DNA from: Salipiger sp. H15
GTDB taxonomy: Bacteria > Pseudomonadota > Alphaproteobacteria > Rhodobacterales > Rhodobacteraceae
NCBI RefSeq assembly: GCF_040409955.1
Contig: NZ_CP123385.1
Coordinates: 124,001 to 188,000, forward strand
Length of the DNA stretch: 64,000 nucleotides
Reading direction: 5' to 3'
Under the pieces are notes generated by a model that was not told the origin of the DNA, ran no database searches, and was given only the letters and a program-made list of their open reading frames with translations. Each line of letters opens with the position of its first letter. Within the stretch, counting starts at the first letter, position 1. The position numbers were made by a program, and so were the translations under genes. This document shows positions 55,690 to 64,000 of this stretch, in pieces.

Positions 55690-56676
55690 TTATCGGTCGG
55701 CCATGCCTTCAGGACATGGGGCAGAAAAATGAGCCTCGCCCGGATTGTCCCGCAATTCCCGGATGATGACCTCGCGCAGCTGCGGCACATGCGCCGAGGT
55801 GGGCCGGTTGGGATTCCACTGCAGGTAGAGGGTGAAGACCGGGCTCTTGCGCAGCGGGCGCAGCACCACGCCCGCGCCGACCGGCCCCAGCGCGGTGAAA
55901 CTGTCGACCAGCGCGATGCCCATGCCCTCGGCCGCCATGGCGACCGCGGTGTCGGCAAAGCGAACCACGGTGCTCGACTGCGGCGCGGGCCGCTCGCGGC
56001 CGAAGAACTGCCGGATGGCGCGCTGGTGCGGCCCGTCGATCTGGAACGAGATCACGTCCGCCCCGTCGAAGTCGCCGGGCGACAGCAGATCCCGCGCGGC
56101 CAGCGGGTGATCGGCGGGCACCGCCGCGACCAGCCGCCCCTGCCCGAGCGGCTCGGCGCTCAGCATCGGGTGATCGACCGGCGCGAGGGTGACGACGCAT
56201 TGCCCCGTCCCGTCGAGCAGGTACTGCGCGATCTGGTCGACCGAGAGCACGTCGAAGAAGAGGTCCGGCCGCGCCGCCCGCGCGCTCAGCGCCCGCAGCG
56301 CCCGCGGCACCAGCCCGCGCGCCACGCTCGCCGTCGCGCCGAGGCGGAACGACACCGACCCGCCCGAGGCGATCTCCTCGATCCGCGCGCCGAGCCCGCT
56401 CAGCCGGCCCATGACCCCGTCCACCTCGGCGAAGATCAGCTCTGCCTCCATGGTCGGCATCAGCCCCGACGAGCCGCGCTGGAAGAGCGAGACCTTCAGC
56501 ACGTCCTCGAGCCGCTTGACCATCCGGCTGACCACCGGCTGCGAGATCGACAGCAGGCGCGAGGCGGCCGAGATCGAGCGGGTGGAATAGACCGCGTGGA
56601 ACACCTCGATCTGGCGCAGGCTCAGCCCCTGGATGGGCCCCGGCGTGCGCGCGGCGGGAGTGGGTTGGTCTGGCAT
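55690..56676 (-). CDS. LysR family transcriptional regulator
   Basis: The 328-residue protein has a LysR winged helix after a 17-residue tail (LSLRQIEVFHAVYSTRSISAASRLLSISQPVVSRMVKRLEDVL) and a full effector domain. It is encoded 65 bases upstream of the binding-protein gene on the same strand, and so probably controls the ABC-ADH operon. The ribosome site is weak. Confidence 0.9.
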   Translation of the reverse strand: MPDQPTPAARTPGPIQGLSLRQIEVFHAVYSTRSISAASRLLSISQPVVSRMVKRLEDVLKVSLFQRGSSGLMPTMEAELIFAEVDGVMGRLSGLGARIEEIASGGSVSFRLGATASVARGLVPRALRALSARAARPDLFFDVLSVDQIAQYLLDGTGQCVVTLAPVDHPMLSAEPLGQGRLVAAVPADHPLAARDLLSPGDFDGADVISFQIDGPHQRAIRQFFGRERPAPQSSTVVRFADTAVAMAAEGMGIALVDSFTALGPVGAGVVLRPLRKSPVFTLYLQWNPNRPTSAHVPQLREVIIRELRDNPGEAHFSAPCPEGMADR

Positions 56677-56891
56677 GTCTGGGGCGGGCCGCCTTGGCTG
56701 GGTGCATCTGCGGCAAGCATATCCGAGCGCGTGCCGCGAATACAGGCGTCCCTCCGCCGGTCGCGGCGCCGCGGGCGGGCTCTGCCGGTTTCAAACAGTC
56801 CTGCAACAATCGCGGCCGAGCCTCGTGCCGTCCGGTCGCGGGCCGCGCATCCCGCGACCTCGCGCCAAGCGTGATCAACGGGGTAAGTGCC

Positions 56892-57224
56892 ATGTCCAAC
56901 CTGCTCGAAGCCGTGATGCTGGTCGCCTTCTCGACCGGCTGGTATTGTTCCATCTTCAAGATGTTGCGGACCTGCGAAGCGCGCGGCAAGAGCCTGCCCT
57001 TCGTGCTGGTGATCGGCTTCGGCTACCTCTGCGGGGTGGCCTCGAAGCTGCTGATCTGGAGAGAGACCGGGCTGCTGCCGCCCATCGTCTGGCTCTACGC
57101 GCTGAATTCCTGCGTCATCGGTGTCGATGCGTTGCTGGTGGTGCGCTACACGCGCAACCCCGGCCGGGAGCGGACGCTGCCCCTCGAGATGCCCCTGCCC
57201 GCCGCGGCGGTGACAAAGCCCTGA
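56892..57224 (+). CDS. Small membrane protein, PQ-loop-like
   Basis: The 110-residue protein has three hydrophobic segments (LLEAVMLVAFSTGWYCSIFKML, LPFVLVIGFGYLCGVASKLLI, ALNSCVIGVDALLVVRYTRN), like the triple-helix bundle of SemiSWEET/PQ-loop proteins, but no clear PQ motif. It would have to dimerise to transport anything. GGGGTAAG precedes the ATG. It is monocistronic, with a hairpin after it. Confidence 0.65.
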   Translation: MSNLLEAVMLVAFSTGWYCSIFKMLRTCEARGKSLPFVLVIGFGYLCGVASKLLIWRETGLLPPIVWLYALNSCVIGVDALLVVRYTRNPGRERTLPLEMPLPAAAVTKP

Positions 57225-57245
57225 GCGCGGGGTCCGGGCACGTTG

Positions 57246-57277
57246 AAGGCCCGGGTGCGGGCCTGCCCCCGGGCCTT
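57246..57277. terminator. Bidirectional hairpin between convergent genes
   Basis: AAGGCCCGGG (57246-57255) pairs perfectly with CCCGGGCCTT (57268-57277) across a 12-base loop, between the small membrane protein gene and the MFS gene. Confidence 0.65.
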
Positions 57278-57294
57278 GTCCAGGATCGCCGCGC

Positions 57295-58539
57295 TCAGGC
57301 GAGGGCCGGTTTTTCCGGCCGCGTCGGGTGCGACCTGCCGCGCAGCACCAGCGCCCAGAGCGTTAGGATCAGCGCGAGGTTCATCACCCCCGCCAGCGCC
57401 GCCACGCCGAAGGTCAGGTCGTAGCTGCCGGTCCTGTCGAAGAAGGTGCCGCCGAGCCAGCCGCCCAGCCCGTGACCGCCCCAGGCGAAGGCGATGATGA
57501 TGCCGCTCGCCCCGGCCCGGCACCAGGCCGGGATCAGCGCGCGGATCGAGGTCAGCACCCCGGTCATCACCCCGGCGTAGCCGAAGCCGTAGATCGGCGC
57601 GAAGAGGTAGAACATGCCGATGTCGTCGATCTGGATGAAGACGTAGACCAGCGCGGTCTGCCAGGCGCTGGCCGCAAGGTAGGCCGGCAGCGCGCCGATC
57701 ACGTCCGCCAGCTTGCCGAAGGCGACGCGCCCGGCGATGGCGGTCAGCATCATCACGAAGAGCACGCCCCCCGCCTCGGGCCCGGTCGCTCCGCAAAGTT
57801 CGACCAGCGGCGCGAGGTGCATCAGCGGCACCGACATGAGCCCGCAGCAGAAGATCACGCCAAGGCTCATCAGCACGACCACCACGGCGGGGCGCACGGC
57901 GGGCGCCTCCTCGACCGCCTGCGCGGCGGTGCCGACGGCCCCGGCCTTCGGCGCGCGGGCCAGCAGCGCCAGCGGCAGCATGATCACCAGCGAGGCGAGG
58001 CCGATGGCGACGAAGGCGCCGCGCCAGCCGAGCGCGTCGATGAGCATGGCATTGGCCAGCGGAATGCCGCCCTGCCCCATGGCCTGCCCCGCCGAGACGA
58101 TGCCGATCGCCAGCCCCGCGCCGGTGCGGAACCAGCTGCCGACAAGGGCAAAGAGCGGCGCGAAGAGCGCCCCGCCGCCAAGCGCGCCGGCCACGAAGAA
58201 GAGCGCGTAGAGCTGCGGCAGCGAGGTTACGAAGCCCGCCGCGGTGACGCAGAGCCCGGTGACGATCGCTCCGGCCAGCACCACCTTGCGCGTCTCCACC
58301 CGGTCGGCGAGCCAGCCCATGGCGATGCCGCCGAGCGCGAGGCCGATCAGCCCGGCCGAGTTGATCAGGGCGATGTCGCCGCGGCTCCAGCCCTCGCTGT
58401 CCTCGAGCGGGGTGAAGAAGGCCGAGAGCCCGTTGACCAGCTGCCCCATGGCCACCGCCAGCACGATCGAGGCGGTGACGACGATGACCCAGCGGTAGCG
58501 GTCGGGCCGCGCCTCGGGCGTGTCGTGAAGCTGTTCCAT
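57295..58539 (-). CDS. MFS transporter (monocarboxylate/oxalate-formate-like)
   Basis: The 414-residue protein has twelve predicted membrane helices in two halves, with the MFS loop motif GWLADRVETRKVVLAG after helix 2 and KLADVIGALPAYL in the second half. GWSRGDIALINSAG and MGQGGIPLANAMLI resemble the monocarboxylate/oxalate carrier branch. The substrate is unknown. It lies 12 bases after the cysteine-synthase-fusion gene and is probably co-transcribed. Confidence 0.88.
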   Translation of the reverse strand: MEQLHDTPEARPDRYRWVIVVTASIVLAVAMGQLVNGLSAFFTPLEDSEGWSRGDIALINSAGLIGLALGGIAMGWLADRVETRKVVLAGAIVTGLCVTAAGFVTSLPQLYALFFVAGALGGGALFAPLFALVGSWFRTGAGLAIGIVSAGQAMGQGGIPLANAMLIDALGWRGAFVAIGLASLVIMLPLALLARAPKAGAVGTAAQAVEEAPAVRPAVVVVLMSLGVIFCCGLMSVPLMHLAPLVELCGATGPEAGGVLFVMMLTAIAGRVAFGKLADVIGALPAYLAASAWQTALVYVFIQIDDIGMFYLFAPIYGFGYAGVMTGVLTSIRALIPAWCRAGASGIIIAFAWGGHGLGGWLGGTFFDRTGSYDLTFGVAALAGVMNLALILTLWALVLRGRSHPTRPEKPALA

Positions 58540-58551
58540 GTCCCCTCCTCC

Positions 58552-60057
58552 TCAGGCCGTGGCCGGCTTGCGCGGGTGCAGCCACGCCGGCAAGAAGCCG
58601 TAGGCATTCCCGATGCCCTCGGTATGGACCTCGCGCCCGGCAGCCGCCAGCAGTTCCTGCAGCGCGCCGCTGTTGAAGGCGTCGAAGGTCTCGGTCGCGC
58701 CGCCGACATGGCGACCGCCGACGAAGATCTGCGGGATGGTCACCGCGCCGGTCTTCTCGGCCAGCGCCCGGCGCAGCGCGCCGCCGCGGTCGTCCTCGCG
58801 GTAGAGCGCGCCGTCGAGATCGACCGAGCGGTACTCGATCCCCGCCGCGGCGAAGAGCTTGCGCACCGACCAGCAGAACTCGCACCATTCGAGCGCGAAG
58901 AAGACCACCGGCTGCGCGGGATCCGCGAGCAGCGCCTCGAGCTCGGCCTTGGCCTCGTCGCTGGCGGCAAGCTGCGCGGTCTGCGGCGTCGGCGCGGGGG
59001 CGCTGGCGGCGGCGTCAAAGCGGAAGCGCGGGGTCGAGGCGGCGATGTCCAGCTCCTCGGCGTTCATCACCTCCTCGATCTCGGCAAAGAGCGGCGTCGA
59101 GAGGTACCGCTCGCCGGTGTCGGGCAGCATGGCGAGGATGCGCGCGCCCTTCGGCGCGCGGCGCGCCACCTCCAGCGCGGCGGCAAAGGTCGCGCCGCCC
59201 GAGGTGCCGCAGAGGATGCCCTCGTAGCGCGCCAGATCCTGCGCGCAGGTCATCGCGTCGGCCCCGGCGACGGGCTGCAACTCGTCGATCCAATGCTCCT
59301 TCAGCACGTCGTCCACCAGCTTCGGCACGAAGTCCGGCGACCAGCCCTGCATCAGGTGCGGGCGGAAGGCCGGGTGGCTGGCGGCGGGCGAGCCGTCGGC
59401 GTTGTAGGGCTGGCACCAGCCCGAGGCGAGCAGCGCGGAATTGTCCGGCTCGGCGGCGATGATCTTCGTGCCCGGGCTCTCGGCCTTCAGCCGGCGGGCG
59501 ACACCCTTCAGTGTGCCGCCGGTGCCGAAGCCGCTGACCCAGAAGTCGAGCGGGGCATCCGCGAACGTGTCGAGGATCTCCTGCGCCGTGGTGCGCGAGT
59601 GCATGTCCGGCCCGGCCTCGTTCTCGAACTGCCGGGCGAGGAACCAGCCATGCTTGTCGGCCAGCTCGCGCGCCTTGGCGATCATGCCAGAGCCCTTCTC
59701 GGAGGCCGGGGTGAGGATCACCTTGGCGCCGAGGAAGCGCATCAGCTTGCGGCGCTCGATCGAGAAGCTCTCGGCCATGGTCACCACCAGCGGGTAGCCC
59801 TTGGCGGCACAGACCATGGCAAGGCCGATGCCGGTGTTGCCCGAGGTCGCCTCGACCACGGTCTGGCCGGGCTGAAGCGAGCCGTCGGCCTCGGCGGCCT
59901 CGATGATCCCCAGCGCGAGCCGGTCCTTGACCGAGCCCATGGGGTTGAAGGCCTCGAGCTTGACGAAGAGTTCCACGCCCTCGGGCGCGAGCTTGTTGAT
60001 CCGGACGATCGGCGTGTTGCCGACGGTCTCGAGGATGTTCTGAAAGGCTTTGGTCAT
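58552..60057 (-). CDS. Cysteine synthase-glutaredoxin fusion protein
   Basis: The 501-residue protein joins two enzymes. Residues 1 to about 340 are an O-acetylserine sulfhydrylase/cystathionine-synthase-type PLP enzyme (PLP Lys44 in GSVKDRLALG, then VEATSGNTGIGLAMV and GFGTGGTLKGVA). After a linker of about 25 residues rich in Ala/Pro, residues about 375-480 form a glutaredoxin domain with active site CEFC (392-395) and VTIPQIFVGGRHVGG. It may make cysteine, or use a sulfide or persulfide donor handled by the glutaredoxin. A 20-residue tail follows. AAGGA precedes the ATG. Confidence 0.93.
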   Translation of the reverse strand: MTKAFQNILETVGNTPIVRINKLAPEGVELFVKLEAFNPMGSVKDRLALGIIEAAEADGSLQPGQTVVEATSGNTGIGLAMVCAAKGYPLVVTMAESFSIERRKLMRFLGAKVILTPASEKGSGMIAKARELADKHGWFLARQFENEAGPDMHSRTTAQEILDTFADAPLDFWVSGFGTGGTLKGVARRLKAESPGTKIIAAEPDNSALLASGWCQPYNADGSPAASHPAFRPHLMQGWSPDFVPKLVDDVLKEHWIDELQPVAGADAMTCAQDLARYEGILCGTSGGATFAAALEVARRAPKGARILAMLPDTGERYLSTPLFAEIEEVMNAEELDIAASTPRFRFDAAASAPAPTPQTAQLAASDEAKAELEALLADPAQPVVFFALEWCEFCWSVRKLFAAAGIEYRSVDLDGALYREDDRGGALRRALAEKTGAVTIPQIFVGGRHVGGATETFDAFNSGALQELLAAAGREVHTEGIGNAYGFLPAWLHPRKPATA

Positions 60058-60082
60058 CGGACGGGTCCTTGGGAAAATGCGG

Positions 60083-60220
60083 TCAGGGAAGCGGCAAAAT
60101 GCAATGCGCGAAGACCCCCGCGGCCGAGGCGAGCGCCCCGGCGGCGAGCAGCCTGCGCGCCCCCGCCGCCTTCAGCGCGGCGGGAGGGATCGAGGGGGCG
60201 GGAGCGGGACGCATGGCCAT
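60083..60220 (-). CDS. Possible small protein between globin and cysteine synthase genes
   Basis: A 45-codon frame fills the 167-base gap: Ala/Pro-rich start, then RRLLAAGALASAAGVFAHC, one possible short membrane segment. GAGG lies eight bases before a second in-frame ATG at 60214. There is no family match, and the composition could be chance in GC-rich DNA. Confidence 0.25.
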   Translation of the reverse strand: MAMRPAPAPSIPPAALKAAGARRLLAAGALASAAGVFAHCILPLP

Positions 60221-60224
60221 CGCC

Positions 60225-60662
60225 TCAGGCGCTCTTGCGCGGTGCGGCGGCATCCGCGCCGGCCATCATCGTGGCCGCGACCGCGCCGTAGGCGGCGGCC
60301 CAGGCGTCGCGGATCCCGGGGGTGAAGGCCTCGCGCAGGCAGGCCGCGATGGCCTCGATCAGCGCGCCGCCGACGGTGGCGTAGTCGGCCTCCTTCACGC
60401 CGTAACCAGCATGGCGGGCACCGAGCTCGGCAAGCGGGCCAAGCACCGGGGCAAGATCGCCCGCGTGGCGCACCACGAGCCCGATCGCCGCGACCAGCTT
60501 CCTGCGCTGCGCGGGCAGGTCTGTGGCGGAAAAGAGCGGCCGCAGGGCCGGGTCGCGGCGGAACAGACGGTCGTAGAAATCGGCGGCGAAGGCGTCAGCA
60601 TCGGCGGCCAGCACCTGCCAGCTGAGGCGGATGTCGGTGATGTGCTGCGGGGTCAGGGTCAT
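60225..60662 (-). CDS. Single-domain bacterial globin
   Basis: The 145-residue protein is of Vitreoscilla-haemoglobin/flavohaemoglobin-head type. It has SWQVLAADADAFAADFYDRLFRRDPALRPLF and the proximal His84 in LGARHAGYGVKEADY. It would bind oxygen or nitric oxide in the cytosol; no reductase domain is attached. It lies 92 bases downstream of the response regulator on the same strand. AGAGGAT precedes the ATG. Confidence 0.88.
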   Translation of the reverse strand: MTLTPQHITDIRLSWQVLAADADAFAADFYDRLFRRDPALRPLFSATDLPAQRRKLVAAIGLVVRHAGDLAPVLGPLAELGARHAGYGVKEADYATVGGALIEAIAACLREAFTPGIRDAWAAAYGAVAATMMAGADAAAPRKSA

Positions 60663-60754
60663 GGCGCTATCCTCTGTGTCGGATGATGCGGCCAGTCTGT
60701 CCGTCTGGTGTTTCGCGCGCGTGTCCGCGAGGCGGGGCGCGTGTTTCAATTCTA

Positions 60755-61453
60755 TCAGCCGGGATCGTAGATGTAACCTACTCCGCGCACCGTGCGGATG
60801 ACCTCGGGCTTGGCGGGGTTCACCTCGATCTTCTTGCGGATGCGCGAGATGCGGATGTCGATCGAGCGGTCGAAGGGATCCCAGGAGCGGTCATGCGCCC
60901 CCTCGAGGATCTGGTCGCGGTTCAGCACCCGGCCCCGGTTGCGGGCAAAGAGCTTCAGCAGGTTGAACTCCATCGCGGTGAGCGGCAGCTCGATGCCCTC
61001 CTCGTCGAAGAGCTTGGCCGCGTCGAGGTCGAGCCAGGTCTTGCCGAAGCGGAAGCGCGTGCGCTCGCGCGGCGCCTCCTCGGGGGTCGAGGTCTGGCGG
61101 CGCAGCACCGCCTTGATCCGCGAGGCAAGCTCGCGCAGGTCCACGGGCTTCGCAAGGTAGTCGTCGGCGCCCATCTCGAGGCCGACCACCCGGTCGATCA
61201 CCTCTCCGGCGGCGGTCAGCATGATGACCATCGGCGCCTCGGGCCCCTGCAGGCTGCGCAGCACCGAAAGCCCGTCCTCTCCCGGCATGTTGATGTCGAG
61301 CAGGATGAGATCGGGCCGGTCCTGCGCCATCCTCTCGCGCAGCTCCTCGGCGCCGGAGGCCAGCGTGGTGCGGTAGCCGCGCTTGCCGAGGTACTCGGCC
61401 AGCATCTCGCGCAGGTCCTTCTCGTCGTCGCAGATGAGGACGTGATCGCTCAT
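60755..61453 (-). CDS. OmpR family response regulator
   Basis: The 232-residue protein has a receiver domain with phosphoacceptor Asp53 (LILLDINMPGEDG), acidic pair ICDDE and Lys in LAKPVD, then an OmpR winged helix (NLLKLFARNRGRVLNRDQIL, DIRISRIRKKIE, VRGVGYIYDPG). Its ATG overlaps the stop of the hybrid kinase (ATGA), so the two are a matched pair. Confidence 0.94.
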   Translation of the reverse strand: MSDHVLICDDEKDLREMLAEYLGKRGYRTTLASGAEELRERMAQDRPDLILLDINMPGEDGLSVLRSLQGPEAPMVIMLTAAGEVIDRVVGLEMGADDYLAKPVDLRELASRIKAVLRRQTSTPEEAPRERTRFRFGKTWLDLDAAKLFDEEGIELPLTAMEFNLLKLFARNRGRVLNRDQILEGAHDRSWDPFDRSIDIRISRIRKKIEVNPAKPEVIRTVRGVGYIYDPG

Positions 61454-63357
61454 GCGCTTCCCTCCAGCATGGCGCGGGCGAGACGGCGCAGCTCGTCGGG
61501 GGCGATGGGCTTCTCGAGGAAGGGCCGCCCGGCCCCGTCGAGGAAGCCGCGCGCCTGCGGGCTCATCGTGTCGCCGGTGACGAAGCCCATGCGCCGCGCC
61601 AGTTGCGGGCGGTCGCGCAGCAGCCGCTCGTAGAAGCCGCGCCCGCCGAGCCCCGGCATGTTGAGATCGGTGAGGATGAGCGCGAAGTCCCGCCCCGCCA
61701 GAAGATCCAGCGCCGCCTCGGCAGAGCCCGCGACAGTCACCTCGAACCCGTCACGCACGAGGATCTCGCGGATGAGGTCCGAGACGTCCTCCTCGTCGTC
61801 CACCACCAGCACTGCGCCGCGCCCGGCAGGTTTCCCGGCCGGGAGCGCGTCCGCCGTCGCACCTGCCCCGGCCTCGGTCGTCGGCAGGTGCACGACCAGC
61901 GTCGCCCCCGGCCCGTCCCCGGCCAGCGCGATGTCGCCGGAATGGGCGGTGACGATGCGGTGGCAGAGCGCCAGCCCGATGCCGGTGCCCGCGCCGACGG
62001 GCTTGGTGGTGAAGAGCGGGTCGAAGATGCGGCCGCGGATGTCCTTCGGCACGCCCGGACCGTCGTCCGAGACACGCAGCTCGACCCTCTGCGCGGCGGG
62101 ATCATGGCTCAGCGCGATGTCGATGCGCCCGCCCGTGCCGCTTTCGCGGATCGCCTGATCGGCGTTGGTGACAAGGTTGATGACCACCTGCGCGATCTGG
62201 TGGGCGTCGCCGCGCACCGGCGGCAAGTCCGGCGCGACGGCGACATGCACCTCGGCCCCCAGCCCCTCGGCGCTCTGCTGGAGCGCGCCCACCGCGGTCT
62301 CGACCGTCTCGGCAATGTCCATGGGCACCAGCCGCGCGGGCTGCTGCCGGGCCATGGCGAGGAAGGATTTCACGATCCGGGCGCAGCGCTCGGCGGCATC
62401 CGAGATCTTCTCGACCCGGCGCAGCACGTCATCCGAGATCTCCTCGTCGCGCAGCATCAGCGCGTGACCGACGACCACCGACAGCGGGTTGTTGAGCTCA
62501 TGCGCCACCCCCGCCAAGAGCTCGCCAAGCGCCGACATCTTCTCGGCCTGGAAGATCTGCTCGCGCTGCGCGGCGAGGCGGCGGCGCAGGTCGACTTCCT
62601 TGGACACGTCCACCGTCGACGAGACCAGCACGTCCTCGCCCCGGTACTGGATCAGCCGCGCCGAGACGAGGCTGGGAAAGCGCGCGCCATCCGCCCGCAC
62701 GCCGGTCACCGGCATGTCGTCGACCCGCCCGTCGGGCAGCACGGCGGTGATGAAATCCGCCCGCTCGGCGCGCGAGGCGAAATGCGCGTGGGTGTGGGCG
62801 GCGGTGCCCAGAAGCTCGGTGGCGGCGGGCGAGCGGTAGATCACCTCGCCGTCGCCGACGCGCGACATGATGATGTTGGCCGGGCAGCTTTCCAGCACCT
62901 TGCGCACCAGCTGGTCGGCGGCGCGCTCGGTCTCCTCGAGCGCGCGGCGCTCGGTGACGTCGGTCTGCACCAGCACGAAGCCGCCCGCCGCGGTGCTGCG
63001 CAGCAGGAACTCGCTGTCGCGGTCACTGCTTGCGACCTCGAGCGGCGTCACCATCCAGTCACCGCCCGCCAGCCGCGCCTCCATGAAGGAGAGCCGCTCG
63101 GCATCCTCGGCGCGCAGCCCGCCGCGCAGCACCCATTCGCGCAGCAGCAGCGACCAGTCGAGCCCCTCGGACAGCAGGTCGGCGACGGCGGGGTTCATCT
63201 CGGCAAAGCCCGCGTTGAAGCGCAGCAGCACGGCGTTCTCGTCGAAGATCGCCAGCCCCTCGGACAGCGCGTCGATCACCTCCTCGAGCATGTCGGCGGG
63301 GCGGCGGCGCGATCCGTCCCCCGCTTCCGGCACCGAGGGATCGAAGCGCACCGCCAT
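61450..63357 (-). CDS. Hybrid sensor histidine kinase with PAS domains
   Basis: The 635-residue protein has two PAS-like sensor regions (about 20-130 and 150-270), a HisKA domain with His285 in GVAHELNNPLSVVVGH, an HATPase domain with N-box QVVINLVTNADQAI and GTGIGLALCH, and a C-terminal receiver with Asp near 563 (ALILTDLNMPG). No membrane helix is present, so it senses a cytoplasmic signal. No heme or FAD ligand is obvious. The cyclase-domain gene ends one base before its start. Confidence 0.93.
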   Translation of the reverse strand: MAVRFDPSVPEAGDGSRRRPADMLEEVIDALSEGLAIFDENAVLLRFNAGFAEMNPAVADLLSEGLDWSLLLREWVLRGGLRAEDAERLSFMEARLAGGDWMVTPLEVASSDRDSEFLLRSTAAGGFVLVQTDVTERRALEETERAADQLVRKVLESCPANIIMSRVGDGEVIYRSPAATELLGTAAHTHAHFASRAERADFITAVLPDGRVDDMPVTGVRADGARFPSLVSARLIQYRGEDVLVSSTVDVSKEVDLRRRLAAQREQIFQAEKMSALGELLAGVAHELNNPLSVVVGHALMLRDEEISDDVLRRVEKISDAAERCARIVKSFLAMARQQPARLVPMDIAETVETAVGALQQSAEGLGAEVHVAVAPDLPPVRGDAHQIAQVVINLVTNADQAIRESGTGGRIDIALSHDPAAQRVELRVSDDGPGVPKDIRGRIFDPLFTTKPVGAGTGIGLALCHRIVTAHSGDIALAGDGPGATLVVHLPTTEAGAGATADALPAGKPAGRGAVLVVDDEEDVSDLIREILVRDGFEVTVAGSAEAALDLLAGRDFALILTDLNMPGLGGRGFYERLLRDRPQLARRMGFVTGDTMSPQARGFLDGAGRPFLEKPIAPDELRRLARAMLEGSA

Positions 63358-63358
63358 C

Positions 63359-64000
63359 TCAGCGCTCCTGCGCCGCGCGCATCTCGGCGGCGATGCGGAA
63401 CACCGTCTCCTCGCGCCCGTCGGACAGGGTGATGCTGCCCGTCTCGGTGGCCGAGAACTGGTCGTCGAGCCGCTCGACCACCTCGCGGTTGCCGCAGATG
63501 GTCATCGGCTCGGCCTTGTAGCGCAGCTGGCTGGCGGTGATCACCGCCGGGCCGAAGACGTCGTAGATGTACTTCTGCACGCCGACGACCGAGCCCACCA
63601 CCGCGCCCGAGGCGATGCCGACCCGGCAGCGCCACTGGATCGGGTGGCTGGTGTTGCGCTGGTTGAGATAGCGCATGAATCGGATCGCGGCATTGGCCGC
63701 CGCCTGCGCATGGTCCTCGGTGGGATCTGGCAGGCCCGCGACGCCGATGTAGAGATCGCCCACCGCGCGGATCCGCGCGCAGCCGAACTGCTCGCCGATG
63801 CGGTCGAAGGCGGTGTAGATGTCGTTGAGCTCCGAGACGATCACCGCGGGCTCGTGCGCGCTGACCATCTCGGAAAAGCCGATGAAGTCGATGCAGACCA
63901 CCGAGACCGGGTCGTAGAGCCGGGGGGTGACGATGCCGAAGGTCTTGTATTCCTCGTAGACCGAGCGCGGCATCATGTTGAGCAGCAGCTTCTCGACCTG
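63359..64000 (-). CDS. Class III adenylate/guanylate cyclase-like domain protein, C-terminal part (runs off the window)
   Basis: The frame stays open past base 64,000, and the visible part starts QVEKLLLNMMPRSVYEEYKTFG, the usual entry to a class III cyclase domain. The metal Asp are present (VCIDFIGF and VGDLYIG). However, the VNxAxR motif reads VITASQ (codons at 63527-63541): the Asn and Arg that stabilise the transition state are Ile and Gln. Catalysis is therefore doubtful, and it may be a nucleotide sensor. The upstream domain is unseen. It is the first visible gene of the kinase-regulator operon. Confidence 0.85.
   Translation of the reverse strand, partial: QVEKLLLNMMPRSVYEEYKTFGIVTPRLYDPVSVVCIDFIGFSEMVSAHEPAVIVSELNDIYTAFDRIGEQFGCARIRAVGDLYIGVAGLPDPTEDHAQAAANAAIRFMRYLNQRNTSHPIQWRCRVGIASGAVVGSVVGVQKYIYDVFGPAVITASQLRYKAEPMTICGNREVVERLDDQFSATETGSITLSDGREETVFRIAAEMRAAQER

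Overview
The window is a GC-rich, gene-dense segment of an alphaproteobacterial chromosome. It most likely comes from the marine Rhodobacterales (Roseobacter group, Salipiger-like). The evidence is the gene content: a Hint-domain protein, a Rhizobium-type GlpSTPQUV glycerol importer, a TRAP transporter, several LysR-controlled catabolic cassettes, and TTTGCAAA boxes typical of short-chain acyl-CoA regulators. The genus is an inference. I see no tRNA, rRNA, CRISPR array, insertion sequence or prophage. About 63 protein genes are called; the first (propionyl-CoA synthetase) and last (cyclase-domain protein) run off the window.

Bases 1-11,000 hold mostly core metabolism: the 5' end of prpE with a cluster of TTTGCAAA-like boxes, a Hint-domain protein behind an AT-rich leader, NADP-malic enzyme, a DUF3072 miniprotein, Mn-dependent pyrophosphatase, an aldose-epimerase-like protein, a HAD phosphatase, a MaoC hydratase, an FMN reductase, an acetyltransferase, and a TetR/enoyl-reductase pair with an operator-like palindrome.

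Bases 11,000-25,000 hold two poorly described catabolic units. The first (11,069-18,797, minus strand) has two transcription units: SAT-like acetyltransferase, VOC protein, M20 amidohydrolase and LysR; then a 3-hydroxyisobutyrate-dehydrogenase-like enzyme, an aldehyde dehydrogenase and a DUF3100 transporter pair. The same unusual motif lies in front of both units. The second (19,997-24,847) is a GcvA-like LysR divergent from a DUF1185 protein, an alpha/beta hydrolase, an LLM flavin monooxygenase and an aldehyde dehydrogenase, with logic resembling the Rut pyrimidine pathway.

Bases 25,000-38,000 hold map, mscS and sfsA, then a complete glycerol system: glpR divergent from glpD-glpS-glpT-glpP-glpQ-glpU-glpV, a strong terminator, then glpK. 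The two ATPases GlpS and GlpT carry complementary defects, predicting one working and one degenerate ATP site.

Bases 38,000-57,000 are transport-rich: a polyamine-type ABC system with an SDR, divergent from a LuxR-type regulator; a unit with GH78 alpha-L-rhamnosidase, GntR regulator and DapA-like aldolase divergent from a TRAP transporter; and a NitT/TauT-type ABC importer with a zinc alcohol dehydrogenase and an unrecognised tandem-barrel protein under a LysR gene. Bases 57,000-64,000 hold a PQ-loop-like membrane protein, an MFS carrier, a cysteine synthase-glutaredoxin fusion, a globin, and a signalling operon (cyclase-domain protein, hybrid kinase, response regulator). The cyclase domain lacks two residues normally needed for catalysis.
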